NCBI GenBank assembly: GCA_951640165.1
Contig: OX621242.1
Location: 13,509,501-13,573,500, forward strand
Direction of reading: 5' to 3'
DNA length: 64,000 nucleotides
Source: Pseudoips prasinana
Lineage: Eukaryota > Arthropoda > Insecta > Lepidoptera > Nolidae
Of the stretch, positions 36,208 through 46,085 are shown piece by piece. Below the pieces are notes generated by a model, which was not told the origin of the DNA, did not search any database, and saw nothing but the letters and a program-made list of their open reading frames with translations. A program made the translations under genes and the position numbers. Position 1 is the first letter of the stretch. Every line of letters begins with the position of its first letter.

Positions 36208-36668
36208 CACTGCCATCTGATCCCAAACTAGGCAGAGCCTGCGCTATGGAAATCAGATAACTGATTTACTACATAAATAAAATAAATAAAAAAGGTTTTT
36301 ATTCACGTAGACTTTAAAAAAGCGCTTGTCAGAAAGTCAGAACATGTTTGTAGTAATATAGTTGTATACATTATTATTTCTAGTAACATAGATATTTAGG
36401 TGCATATTGTATGAAAACATTTATAAAATTTATTTTATTATAGCAATGATATTTAGCTAGCTCGTATCAAGTTATTGTCAAGACATTATCAAGACGTTGT
36501 ACATATACTACTTTCCTTTTGTAAATATATACTTATATAACTAATTCCACCGACTCAGACCAAACAGACATGTTCATGCACACAAATATCAGTCGTGGGT
36601 GGGAATCGAACCCACGATATGTGGCATTAAAGGCAAGTAAATCTACCAATTACAGCAACCAGCACGTC
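36208..36668 (-). mobile_element. SINE family A split by a LINE insertion
   Basis: The 3' domain (36208-36275: CCATCTGATCCCAAACTAGG) and the body and head (36501-36668: CAAACAGACATGTTCATGCA, GGAATCGAACCCACGAT) are one SINE separated by 36276-36500. Confidence 0.85.
36276..36500 (-). mobile_element. 225-bp LINE 3' end inside a SINE
   Basis: Flanked by TACATA (36270-36275 and 36501-36506). The minus strand ends CGTGAATAAAAACC then TTTTTTATTTATTTTATT, typical of a LINE 3' end, and has no coding remnant. Confidence 0.7.
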
Positions 36669-36907
36669 GTGGTAATGGGCATTATATTAGGTTTGTTGAT
36701 CATAGAATACCGAGTTAACTAACCGTGTCTTCTCAATTTGCGTTTTGTAAACTGTTGTAATAAAATGTGGTTGCATTACTAAGCACGTTTTTGCGGTGAA
36801 CCTAATTGTGTATATAATATTGGTCGTAGCCACTGTTTTGTAAATAATAACGTTAAATCGTTTGGATTTCGTGCTGGAAAATGTGGAGAAACTGTAATAT
36901 AAGAGAA

Positions 36908-37079
36908 GTAGCTGTGCCCCGCGGTGTCGCCCGCGTTAAATTTTATAAATTTTCTTTGCTATAACCCTCCTCACGGAGCCCGAAACCTTTCCAACGAATG
37001 CAAAACCGTGGAAATCGGTTCGTGCTTTCTTAAGTTATAGCGTCAGGAAGGAAAACCCGACTTATTTTTATATAGTAGA
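36908..37079 (-). mobile_element. Short Helitron-like element
   Basis: The minus strand starts TCTACTATATAAAAATAAGT after A. It ends with hairpin CGCGG/CCGCG and GGGGCACAGCTAC, a CTAC end where CTAG is expected. The body differs from families F and G but the 3' terminus is shared. Confidence 0.65.
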
Positions 37080-37107
37080 TATACTTCGCAAATTACTAAC
37101 GGATAGA

Positions 37108-37189
37108 GACACTTATGTTTTTACTTTTTTGTGAAAATATATACGTAGGTTTGTACCTACGTATATATTTTCATAAAAAAGTAAGTGTC
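37108..37189. repeat. Foldback with about 35-bp arms
   Basis: The left arm (37108-37150) and right arm (37155-37189) meet at TTGT. The inner 27 positions (ending ATATATACGTAGGT) pair with one G:T-type mismatch, the outer GACACTTA also pairs, and the left arm has 8 extra bases. Confidence 0.85.
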
Positions 37190-37212
37190 GCAAGGAATCC
37201 AAACGATCTTCT

Positions 37213-37315
37213 GAGTGTCCCCGTGCTTTGGAGGGTATGTTAATTTGTTGGTCCTGGTTGTTGTCTTTGGATAACAGTCATATGAAGCCATGTCTGAAGC
37301 CTACTGACTGTCCTG
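37213..37315 (+). repeat. Repeat family E fragment
   Basis: GTCCCCGTGCTTTGGAGGG, GGTCCTGGTTGTTG and GATAACAGTCAT match the family at 16311 and 46783. Confidence 0.5.
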
Positions 37316-37470
37316 GTTAGTGTCCCAAACTGCTGACAGAGGTCGTGGGTTCGATCCCAACCCACGAATGTTTCAGTAATAAGCTCAATTATTTGTTTTG
37401 TATCTCGGAGTAATTTGTCTATGATATATACATATTTAGATTTATCAGTTGTCTGGTAATGGTTGCTGTC
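37316..37470 (+). mobile_element. SINE fragment with tRNA-like head
   Basis: B box GGGTTCGATCCCAACC, then CGGAGTAATTTGTCTATGAT and ATCAGTTGTCTGGTAATG, a degenerate family A-like body. The 3' domain is missing. Confidence 0.55.
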
Positions 37471-37477
37471 GTGTATA

Positions 37478-37602
37478 AGAAAACACCCTGACAAAGACAA
37501 ATCGACATGTAAATGAACGCCAATGTTTGTCTTTTGCAAGGTTCGAGCCTGAAACCCTTGAATCAGAAAGCAGGTTCACTACCAACTGAATCACGGCGGT
37601 CA
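37478..37602 (-). mobile_element. SINE fragment related to 15160 and 62820
   Basis: CACCCTGACAAAGACAAATC, CAAGGTTCGAGCCTGAAACC (reverse B-box region) and CTGAATCACGGCGGTCA. Confidence 0.6.
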
Positions 37603-37704
37603 AACACCACAAAGCAGCAGTAAACGTATTTTATTTGAATCCAGTACCTACCAGGTCTAAGGACCCGTCTGATTGGGTGCCTGGCTGACACCACTCGGAC
37701 ACAG

Positions 37705-37905
37705 GGGGGTTACTGCTATCGCCGGTCATCGTGATCGTGATCGGCATTCAAATAGATGATTTTCAAAGTTGAACGAATGATTTCGTAATTTTTAACCTTC
37801 ATCATCATATTTGAACGCCGATCACGATCACGATGACCGGTGAATTAGATGGTAACCCCCAGATATCATCGTTTTCTTCTCGATCGTGGTTACACTGGTG
37901 TCAGA
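37705..37905. repeat. Long foldback
   Basis: GGTCATCGTGATCGTGATCG (left, from about 37724) has its exact complement at about 37820-37839. Pairing continues outward with interruptions: GGGGGTTAC at 37705 with GTAACCCCC near 37860, and CTGACACCA near 37686 with TGGTGTCAG near 37893. Family E pieces flank it in inverted orientation, so it may be the centre of an inverted repeat pair. Confidence 0.75.
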
Positions 37906-37907
37906 GT

Positions 37908-38013
37908 TTATCAAGCCGCCCAGTAGGCCCAGAAATGGCTTAACGACTGTCTTCTAAATAGATCAACCGGGACCGACAGACGCTAAGAAATGAAACCACT
38001 ATGGCGGTCACCC
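37908..38013 (-). repeat. Repeat family E fragment, inverted
   Basis: AAGCCGCCCAGTAGGCC, TTAACGACTGTCTTC and GGCGGTCACCCATC are the family E core in reverse. Confidence 0.55.
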
Positions 38014-38049
38014 ATCTATGGACTGACTGCGTGCCTAGGTGCTTTCCCT

Positions 38050-38080
38050 CACTCACCGATAACTTACGGATCGGTGAGTG
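38050..38080. repeat. 11-bp hairpin
   Basis: CACTCACCGAT (38050-38060) pairs with ATCGGTGAGTG (38070-38080) around a 9-nt loop. Confidence 0.8.
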
Positions 38081-38632
38081 CTACTACCTATGACCGTATC
38101 ATCGTGAAATGACATCACATAATTTCTCGTTAATCACTACTACCGCCTTGTTTATGGGTAGTTGGAATTGTGTGCTAATGTATGCAAGTAGTTAGTATGC
38201 GCGGACAAATTGATAAGTAAATGAATAATTTACTTGATTCTCAATGCTATGAGTTGATGATGTTGGTAGTGAATGCGTTTCAGATCTCGCAATATCCTGT
38301 CTGTTAGGTTGGCAGGAGACAGCCATCCGCCGGATTTCCCCAGCTTTTTCCTGTTTGGAAGAGTTCTTGGGAGCAAAAAGCGATTAACCACAATAACAAA
38401 ACAACAAGGCACTAAAAGTGTCCACTTTTGCCGTTAATTAACAATTATGTTTCTTTTTCTGCCTTGTTAATCTATCAGTCGCGTTTACAACCGCTGATGA
38501 GGTTTTGAGTTCAAATCCCGGATCGTATCAACTAGTGCTGCTATAGAAATTTTTCCAAACAGAAAAAATCTTAGGCTGATTTCAGAGTCGTGCCGGCGAG
38601 CGGCGCCGTCCAAACGCGCGCGCTTACACGCG
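38081..38632. other. Spacer, nothing recognised
   Basis: GC-rich stretch at about 38590-38632 (CGGCGAGCGGCGCCGTC), with similarly GC-rich sequence at 38936-39080 beyond the neighbouring SINE. No gene recognised. Confidence 0.4.
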
Positions 38633-38890
38633 CGGTCACCGTAGCCTAGTTGGTAGTGCTCCTGCCTACGATGCTGGTGGTCCTGGGTTCGAATCCCGGT
38701 AAGTGCAAATATTTGTGTGATGAGCACGAATATTTGTTTTTGAGTCATGGATGTTTTCTATATTTTTAAGTATTTATCTATCTATATAAGTATGTATATC
38801 GTCGCCTGGTACCCATATTACAAGCTTTGCTTAGTTTGGGGCTAGGATGATCTGTGTGACATTGTCCCAAGATATTATTAAGATATTATT
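38633..38890 (+). mobile_element. SINE family B, full length
   Basis: CGGTCACCGTAGCCTAGTTG head, B box GGTTCGAATCC, GATGAGCACGAATATTTG, GGTACCCATATTACAAGC and a GATATTATTA tail. Flanked on both sides by GC-rich DNA, so it may have inserted into one GC-rich segment. Confidence 0.85.
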
Positions 38891-39185
38891 ACAATTACAC
38901 TAGATAGTAGTTGCGTTTCATAGTCTCGCAGTTCCAACGCGCCGCCGGTGACACGCGTGCCGTCGGCCAGCGCTGCCCGAGCTCTTCACTGGCAGCTAGC
39001 GTTTCAGAGTGACGCGTCTCGCACGCGCCGTTGGGTACACTTAAAATGACGCGCTGGCCTCCGGCGCGTGCCGCGGGCGTCACTCTTAAATCAGCCTTAC
39101 ATTTAACGTAATCTTACGCTTTACACCTCAAACGTTGTGCGAAGAACCACTGACGAACGATTTGTGATTTATAAAAATAAATAAA
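38891..39185. other. GC-rich segment, nothing recognised
   Basis: The stretch 38936-39080 is strongly GC-rich (CAGCGCTGCCCGAGC, TCCGGCGCGTGCCGCGGGC). The 62-codon minus frame 38895-39083 has no known motif. Possibly the other half of the GC-rich DNA before the SINE. Confidence 0.4.
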
Positions 39186-39296
39186 TATTTTGGGACAACT
39201 AATACTCTGCCATCTGATCCCAAACTAGGCTGAGCCTGTATTAAAGCAACCAGACAACTGATGTTTTATATAATTCTAAATACATACATATTATAG
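39186..39296 (-). mobile_element. SINE family A, 3' part only
   Basis: CTGCCATCTGATCCCAAACT and CCAGACAACTGATG, then a short AT-rich piece; body and head missing. Confidence 0.7.
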
Positions 39297-39471
39297 AAGG
39301 CGACCTGAGGAAATATCGACCAGGGGCCGGGCAGCAGCTCACTTCTGAGTACTATGGCAATCTTCGCCAATCCGTCTACCCAGTGTGGCGATTATGGCAT
39401 ATCCCACAAGATGATTCTTTGGGATACTTGTCCACGACTGGAACTCTTCTGATCTCTTGATTTATTTATGA
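39297..39471. repeat. Repeat scrap shared with 60240
   Basis: CCAGTGTGGCGATTATGGCA then TATCCCACAAG corresponds in inverted order to GGGGGATATGCCATAATCGC at about 60246. Probably a LINE remnant. Confidence 0.45.
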
Positions 39472-39624
39472 CTTGCTATGCCCCGCGGTTTTACCTACGA
39501 TAAACTTTATAAATGATAGCCCATGTGTTATTCCGATATATAAGATATGTTACTACAAATTTTCATCAAAATCTGGCTGATAGTTTTTGCGTGAAATAGT
39601 AACAAACTCACATACTCACAAACA
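39472..39624 (-). mobile_element. Helitron-like family G, 5' end lost
   Basis: TGCTATGCCCCGCGGTTTTA end, then TAGCCCATGTGTTATTCCGA, TTTTTGCGTGAAATAGTAAC and ACTCACATACTCACAAAC. The ATTATAAATGCG start is missing. Confidence 0.65.
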
Positions 39625-39711
39625 TTGATTAGACCGTTGGCCTCTGACTTTTCGAATTCATACTACTATTAGAAATTAATCATCTCTTACTCGGCTAAGC
39701 AAAACATCGTG

Positions 39712-39897
39712 AGGAAATCTGCATGCCTAAGGGTGCCGCAAAAAATCTTTTTGATGGATTGTAAAGTCTGCCAACGCGCATTAGGTCATGGTGATGGACT
39801 ATGTGTGATGGACTGTGTGTGTAATGTGACCCTCTCATTGTCGGAGGAGGCCCATGCCCTGCAGTGAGATAGCAATGCAACGTATGTAACAAAAAAA
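39712..39897 (+). mobile_element. Possible LINE 3' end with A run
   Basis: CTGCCAACGCGCATTAGGTC, GTGATGGACTATGTGTG, CCCATGCCCTGCAGTGAGAT, then an A run at 39889-39898. Recalled as a common lepidopteran LINE end; no second copy here. Confidence 0.5.
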
Positions 39898-39898
39898 A

Positions 39899-40498
39899 AT
39901 GAGTTCGGCTTCCTATGCCATTTGGAAAATAAGACATTTATCAGATGAACAAACTGCTAGATTGGTATTCGCGTACTTCCATAGTGTTATGTCCTATGGC
40001 ATTCTGCTGTGGGGTTCGGCAGCTGACATAAGTACTATTTTCATTTTACAAAACGAGCAGTCAGAGCCATTTACGGGTTAGGTAGTCGCATATCTTTGCG
40101 AACTTTGTTAAAAGAAGTAAATGTACTAACGGTGCCATCTGAGTATATATATCAGAATATATTGTATGTCAGAAAAAATATTAATAACTATAGAAAAAAA
40201 GGCACTGCATAATATTAATACTAGGAATAATGACAAACTTGCAATACCAGGCTTTAGTGTCAGCAAAACCAATAAATCATTTTTAGGAAATTGTATTAGG
40301 TTTTATAACATACATTTTAAACGTGTACTTATGGCTAGGGGCTACCACTAAAGAATATATCAATGACAAAGACGCCTGGCGCTCACCACCTACCTGCACA
40401 TTGCTCGCCAGAGAACTTGTAGCCATATAGACATGACTAATTTGTTGAGTTACGTGAACTATCTGTGACTATCTGTAATATGATTGCTAACATATACT
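39899..40498 (+). pseudogene. C-terminal remnant of a LINE reverse transcriptase
   Basis: The frame from 39899 reads YAIWKIRHLSDEQTARLVF then YFHSVMSYGILLWGSAADIS, the thumb and connector region of a LINE RT. After a frameshift near 40050 the next frame continues as GLGSRI- and LRTLLKEVN-like sequence. A third stretch at 40166-40351 includes INTRNNDKLAIPGFSVSKTN and FLGNCIRFYN. Catalytic motifs lie upstream of what is preserved. At least two frameshifts and stops make it non-functional. It ends at or before 40499, where sequence from a different element begins in inverted orientation. Confidence 0.8.
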
Positions 40499-40499
40499 T

Positions 40500-40748
40500 G
40501 TAGAGGCAGGAGGGCTTGAAGGCTCTTCACTACAACTCATCCTCTTATAATTTTATGGGTAGGTGAGGGCGGAACAGAAATAAATTAAGTACTTCAAATT
40601 ACAATCAACGTAATTCACAAGAATCACGATTTAATTAGATGTTTAGTGATTACTACAATGTAAAATCAATCAAATTAAATCTTAAAATATCGTGATGGCG
40701 AAGATTCTCAGCGATTCGTCACAAGCGTGGTGCGCGGGCGCCGTCTCG
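40500..40748 (-). repeat. Copy 1 of the gag leader repeat
   Basis: Nearly identical to 42415-42659 (a few substitutions and one 4-bp indel). On the minus strand it starts CGAGACGGCGCCCGCGCACC and runs into a coding start (MSCSEEPSSPPAST), cut off at 40500. Confidence 0.9.
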
Positions 40749-40801
40749 CCCTCGTCTTGCCCTCTCGAGGCAACTGACTATCAAATAATTTCAAGAGCAC
40801 T

Positions 40802-40931
40802 ATTACAATCAACGTAATTCACAAGAATCACGATTTAATTAGATGTTTAGTGATTACTACAATGTAAAATCAATCAAATTAAATCTTAAAATATCGTGAT
40901 GGCGAAGATTCTCAGCGATTCGTCACAAGCG
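40802..40931 (-). repeat. Copy 2 (partial), identical 130 bp
   Basis: Identical over 130 bp to 40598-40727, in direct orientation, 204 bp apart. Lacks the gag start and the GC-rich end. Confidence 0.95.
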
Positions 40932-41071
40932 ATTATAGCGACACATTAATTATAATCAAACTCATTTCTAAATTTTGAGGGTACATAATCAAATCAATAT
41001 TGAATTCAGTCGCGCACAAAGGTTTACTATTTTAAACAGATAAAATGTCAGTTTATTACAGGTCGTATTTG

Positions 41072-41330
41072 ACCACCTCGTTGGTCCAGTGGTAGCCGTT
41101 AATGAGGTGATGGGTTCGAACACCGTTCGGGCCAAAAAAAAACGATTTTGGGACTTATCCGTAAAAAGAAATCTAACAGTATCAGTCCGGGAGCTGGCAG
41201 TATACACCCCCGTGCCTCGGAGAGCACGCAAATCCGTAAGTCCCGAGCCCGACCTCTCATCGGTCGCGCCGTCAGTCGACTCATCTGATCACGAGAGTGA
41301 TGGAACAAAAATCGCCCCCATCAACAACGA
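41072..41330 (+). mobile_element. SINE family D, well-preserved head
   Basis: A box TTGGTCCAGTGG and B box GGGTTCGAAC make the tRNA origin of family D clear. Then CCTCGGAGAGCACGCAAATC and CACGAGAGTGATGGAAC. It lies between the two gag leader copies, in the opposite orientation to the gag. Confidence 0.85.
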
Positions 41331-41499
41331 AATATTATCGATCTCGATCTGTGTTGAAATTTGTAAGCTACAAGAATAGTTAACCATATTATTAAACAGT
41401 TTTGCTCGAAATTTATAAGCCGTCTGTAGCTTGTGAGCAATCAGCTCATGAGTCATAAGTGAGCAATCAGCTCTAGAAACGTATAAAAATGGAACTACT

Positions 41500-42458
41500 C
41501 ACCAAAATGTCCTCTCTGGTGTGTTAACGATGTAGACGTTAACGGGCATCTCTTGTGATCACGTTGTTTATTGCCACGGTTGCACTTCGAAGCTAAATGG
41601 CCACAGCGTAAACAGCAGCGATGTCTGGTTTCTGGTCGCAGAAGACGTCATCGCTGCCGGCGTTGTTGACCTTCTCTTTTTCGGACGCCACTCACATGTA
41701 CCATGTCCTAGCTTGCCGCACTGAAAACACTTTAAAAGCACTTTAAAAAACAATTTAAAAACACTATAAAACCACATTAAGAACGATACAGTTTCGGATC
41801 GTTTTGCGTGTACACAATTATATTCAGCTACTTGAGGCGCATTCCTTTCCTAAAGTAGACGGTTTCAATTCTCGCTGCAGCTTCTTTCTCGTAATAATCT
41901 CCGTATTGAAGGCTAATCGTTGTAGGTGGTTGTGGAGTTTTAACGAATGTGACAGTGCAGTGGATAGCAATGTAGTCTTCGCTCATATTTGTCCATTTTG
42001 AGGTTTATGTATGGTCACGCACAGATATTCGTTTTCCTTGCGTTTGCTATTTTGCAGGTTAATGAGGTCAGTCGCGGGTGTTTTAACACTATCATTCCGT
42101 GGAGTAAATAACTCGAATCTGCAACCACCGCATCTCAAGGAACGATATTTGTGATAGCCACTGCGACGCCGTGCTTTTCAGCGCACCATAGCTATTATAA
42201 ATGATTTTCACCGAAACAAAGGTCAACAGTATGCCCAAGTACGTGCGTTTGTGTCAGTTTGGGGACGAATTTGAGTTGCTTTATATTGTGGGCGGTCACT
42301 TGATATTAAATCGCTTCCATCAGACTTAACATCAGGCTATTTTCTAGCTCAAACATTTTTCGAAAAATATCTTCACCATGTGGCTTATCTTCGGTTCTTG
42401 ATCCCACTTCTGATGTAGAGGCAGGAGGGATTGAAGGCTCTTCACTACAACTCATCCT
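41500..42458 (-). pseudogene. Degenerate retroelement gag with CCHC knuckle
   Basis: The minus strand opens with ATG near 42457 (MSCSEEPSIPPAST), reads 48 or so residues including EDIFRKMFELENSLMLSLME, then meets a stop. Later frames carry VKTPATDLINLQNSKRKEN. A zinc knuckle CFQCGKLGHGTC (CX2CX4HX4C) lies in 41568-41777, and a second, shorter one (CCLRCGHLASKC) in another frame near 41590. Paired knuckles suit Gag of an LTR element or ORF1 of a LINE. Stops and frameshifts abolish function. The leader is repeated downstream at 40500-40931. No RT or integrase is visible. Confidence 0.7.
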
Positions 42459-42659
42459 CTTATAATTTTATGGGTAGGTGAGGGCGGAACAGAAATAAAT
42501 TACTTCAAATTACAATCAACGTAATTCACAAGAATCACGATTTAATTAGATGTTTAGTGATTACTACAATTTAAAATCAATCAAATTAAATCTTAAAATA
42601 TCGTGATGGCGAAGATTCTCAGCGATTCATCACAAGCGTGGTGCGCGGGCGCCGTCTCG
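42415..42659 (-). repeat. Copy 3 of the gag leader repeat, joined to gag
   Basis: Differs from 40802-40931 at two positions over the common 130 bp. Includes the gag start. The shared region is TGTAGAGGCAGG through GCCGTCTCG on the + strand. Confidence 0.9.
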
Positions 42660-42984
42660 TTCAAAAGTGACTTCAAGATTGCCGCCCACACTACCATCGA
42701 CAATGACGCTTCGCTACGTTGACATTGACAGTCCTGTCAACCTGACGTTTGACGTAAACGCCGTCATACTAAATTTAAATTTATTGACTCTGTCTCAAAA
42801 TAAATAATGTTATTGTTTCGATGTTTTTCTTTTGTTTCCTAAATATAATCTAAATTAATAGTTGTGTTGTGTAGTCAATATTGAAGCACATTTTTATTTT
42901 GGTTAATTTTTGTTTGTAGAACTCATTTTGTTGGGATCTTTGGTTTTGTTACTATAATATCTACAATGAGTAAATAAAAACATA
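42660..42984. other. Spacer, nothing recognised
   Basis: Could contain more of the gag element's upstream region; no repeat mate was found. Confidence 0.35.
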
Positions 42985-43067
42985 TTAATATCATATCAGC
43001 CAAAAGATGTACTGCTGGACAAATGCACGCCAAAAGTTCTCCACAACCGACGTCGGTCCACCTTGTT
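42985..43067 (-). mobile_element. LINE family H, short 3' fragment
   Basis: TCATATCAGCCAAAAGATGT, ACTGCTGGACAAATGC and CGTCGGTCCACCTTGT match the end of 33192-33364. Confidence 0.65.
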
Positions 43068-43330
43068 ACAATACAATACAATACAATACAATACAATACA
43101 ATACAATACAATACAATACAATATAATTTATTTGCAAATATAGGTATACATATAAGGTGTTACAATTTATTGATGTTCAGCCATATTTTACTGGTTAGGC
43201 ATGCAACTGTTAGGCTACAAAAATAAAATATTACTTTACAATTATAATTAATTTATTTTTTATATAAACATTTACTTTCCGATCAAAAGAATAATCAAAA
43301 TATAACGCTTTATAAACAAAAGAGTTATTG
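43068..43330 (-). mobile_element. LINE-like 3' end with CAATA microsatellite
   Basis: About 11 CAATA units (43068-43123) abut ATAATTTATTTGCAAATATA and GATGTTCAGCCATATTTTAC. This fits the 3' end of a reverse-oriented LINE with pentanucleotide tail; coding sequence was not identified. Confidence 0.55.
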
Positions 43331-45293
43331 CTTAATTTATTATATTAATAATAATTTTATTATATTCAAAAAACGTACTGTTCTATTAAAAATATCCACA
43401 TATTTTGCCCTCGGTTAAAATCGCTTATTTGTTTTACTTAGACTTATGGTAATTAAGATAACCATTCAGGATGTCTTAATTACCATTGCATTTCACGTAA
43501 GTGCGTGTGGCCAACAGTGTTTTAAGCATGTTTGCGAATCGCCTGGACTTTAAATAAGTTTGACACTTTTATTCCGTTTTCCAGGGAATTTTGCAACGGT
43601 GACACATCCGTTAGTTTTATTTATTATTTTCCTTATTTTTTTTCTATATCTGTGAATAACATAGTCATTAGTGTGTGAGTAACAATCATGTTGAGTCTTA
43701 GACAAAAAAGTCTGAAGGCAATATCTATTTTATTGTATTTCTGATTCATTACGTATTTCTTTACAAAATTCTGCAAAACATGAAGCATTCTCAAATCTTA
43801 AAGGAAGGCGTTAACTTTATGAGGATTCAAGTATATCCCACTTCTTAAGCTCTAATAGACTTCTTTGCACATAAAAATATCACATTACATTATACGCCTC
43901 ATTCCCGAATGAATAGCAGGCGACTCGCCAAGACAGATCACTAACAATCGGTAACTTACATATTAGGTCCATATGTTAGACGGCGCTTGACAAAAACCGC
44001 AACCACATCCCGTTATGTTAAACTACGAATTGATTTCCTGAAGGAGTTTCTTTGATATGGCTCTGTTTTTTAACGCCGGTCTCGCAAACATGTGCGTCCT
44101 GCGACATATTGCTTTTTTCATTCGTTTTCTATATCCCTCTGTCGTGTTTTCGCTTTGGTAAATGTCGATATTGGCTTTTTTGTTGTATGACGAATGCCGC
44201 GCGTTTTTGTAAATGTAATAAGCTATGATGTGGTTATCAGAGTGTGAATGAGTCTGTTAATTTTAGATTACTCGTATGGAAATTTTACTGGCATTTTTCG
44301 CTGGCTGCGAGATATTGGTTTTGTGTTAAGCGTGTGTTGTTATGCATTTTTGATAGACTCGTAACAATATAAAACAAAGTCGTGTTTCACAGATGACAGT
44401 ACCGATGAAGTAGATAGATACAGGACTTTTTCTCAGGTCCCTCACGTGGTGTATATAGAATTTGTGGTAATAGTTATCCACTTAGATTAAACTATTACTA
44501 CAATATATTGGCTATTTACGCCATCACTAAACACCACCCATATTGGTCACGCATAAGTTGAACGGACTTAGAAAAGAAGGGCCAATATTGTAATCAACAA
44601 CAAATTATAACTAAAGTATGGCTATGGTAAGTACTGTCTCCGGAGCCCTTAAAAAATTGCTCAAGAGATTCATATATCGTCGTGACTAATAGCCATTGGA
44701 ATCATCAATAGATAATGATATACATATGTAGATAGAGTTCTGATTGATGAAAACGATAATCGTTAATCGATAATCGAAGATATCAAATTTTTTTTGGATT
44801 AATATTAATGGGCAAATTTTCGGAAATGCCCTTTACTACGATTATTTTTCGATCATTATCAGATCTTTACTATTTATATCTAGATCTGTATATCTAATAA
44901 TATATATATTTACATTTGTACAATCTTAGTACTTGGTACTTAATATTTCTTAACCATTATGATCATATCTAGAATGTCAATCAGTAACGCTAAAATATCT
45001 ATGTGTAAAATTATCATCAAATTGAAATCGAATCAATTTAAAACATTACGAAACTCTTATTCGCATTTGAGAGGCGGTTACGGAAAGGGCGATAAATCAT
45101 CGAACGAATCTTATTGACAGTCGCCGTTACATTTAGGAGTACTCTTGAAATCAATTTCCTTGCTAAGTTTAAAGGAAAATCGGATATGGCGGTACATTCG
45201 GCTCTAGAGTCGGTCTCGGCAAGGGATTATTTTGTTATAGACTTCGTAAAAATTCTTTGACTTAAAGAGAATAATTGCTAAAAAATAAATAAA
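43331..45293. other. Spacer, nothing recognised
   Basis: AT-rich, including TCGATAATCGAAGATATC-type palindromic scraps near 44760-44785. No gene or mobile element recognised. Confidence 0.4.
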
Positions 45294-45545
45294 TAATATT
45301 CCGGGGCATTTATTCACACACGGCCATCTGATACCAAACTAAGCAGAGCTTATATTATGGAAACCAGATAACTGATATAATACATACATATATTACTTTT
45401 TCTTTTATAAATATATAGGTACTTCTATTGATGATTGTAACAAGACTCAGGACAAACAGACATGTTCATGCACACAAATATTTGTCCTGGGTGGGAATAG
45501 AATCCACGACTTGTGTCGTAAAAGGCAGGCGCCTTCCAACCACGT
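45294..45545 (-). mobile_element. SINE family A, degraded head
   Basis: CACACACGGCCATCTGATAC, CAGGACAAACAGACATGTTC and GGGAATAGAATCCACGAC (mutated B box). Confidence 0.8.
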
Positions 45546-45740
45546 TATTAACATATCACTAATTTCTTCCTAAACTATATCTTTCTTTATGATTATATTA
45601 GTACGTATTTCTTTAAATGTTCTTAATTTTTCTTTTCTGTGTCCATCTTGATTAACCGTTTTTAGAAGACCAAATTTTATTGTATCACTCCAATCCCGCA
45701 ATAATATAAGCTAGAAATCTATAAATCAAGATTAATTTAA

Positions 45741-45905
45741 CCGGAAGACGGAGCGTGGGCAGGACTCCCACAATGTGAACCAAAGATTTTACAAGGCTCG
45801 CGGGATGCCGCTGGATTCGGGCAGCACATGACCGGCAGTTGAGGAGCTCTCTGGGATTGTCTTTATGACCAGCATTAGACATCTTTCAGCTGATATGATG
45901 ATGAT
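45741..45905 (+). mobile_element. LINE family H 3' fragment with ATG tail
   Basis: CCGGAAGACGGAGCGTGGGC, GGATGCCGCTGGATTCGGGC, CCGGCAGTTGAGGAGC, then TTTCAGCTGATATGATGATG. Confidence 0.75.
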
Positions 45906-45914
45906 TCATTTTCT

Positions 45915-46085
45915 AACTCCTCCTTTTTCTCTTTCTGATTAAACTCGTTGCGGGATCCAAGACAGTTAAAGCGATTCCCCGGGACATGCCTGAGCTTCAC
46001 CGCTCAGTGTCATTTCATTGTGTTCATCTGTTGATCCTGGCTTACAGGAGTTGCAGTGGTGGGTAAGAGGGAGGGACTAGTCCCG
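45915..46085 (+). repeat. Repeat family I (inverted mate at 31635)
   Basis: CGTTGCGGGATCCAAGACAG, CCCCGGGACATGCCTGAGC, GATCCTGGCTTACAGGAG and GGGAGGGACTAGTCCC, ending in an A run and ATGATGATGATG. Confidence 0.65.

Noticed and set aside
41089..41379. 96-codon plus frame
   Set aside because: Lies within SINE D and includes its head; not a gene.
40500..42659. Firm call of an LTR retrotransposon
   Set aside because: The direct repeats lack a clear TG...CA pair, target duplication and a convincing primer-binding site, and they include the gag start codon. Kept only as one hypothesis.
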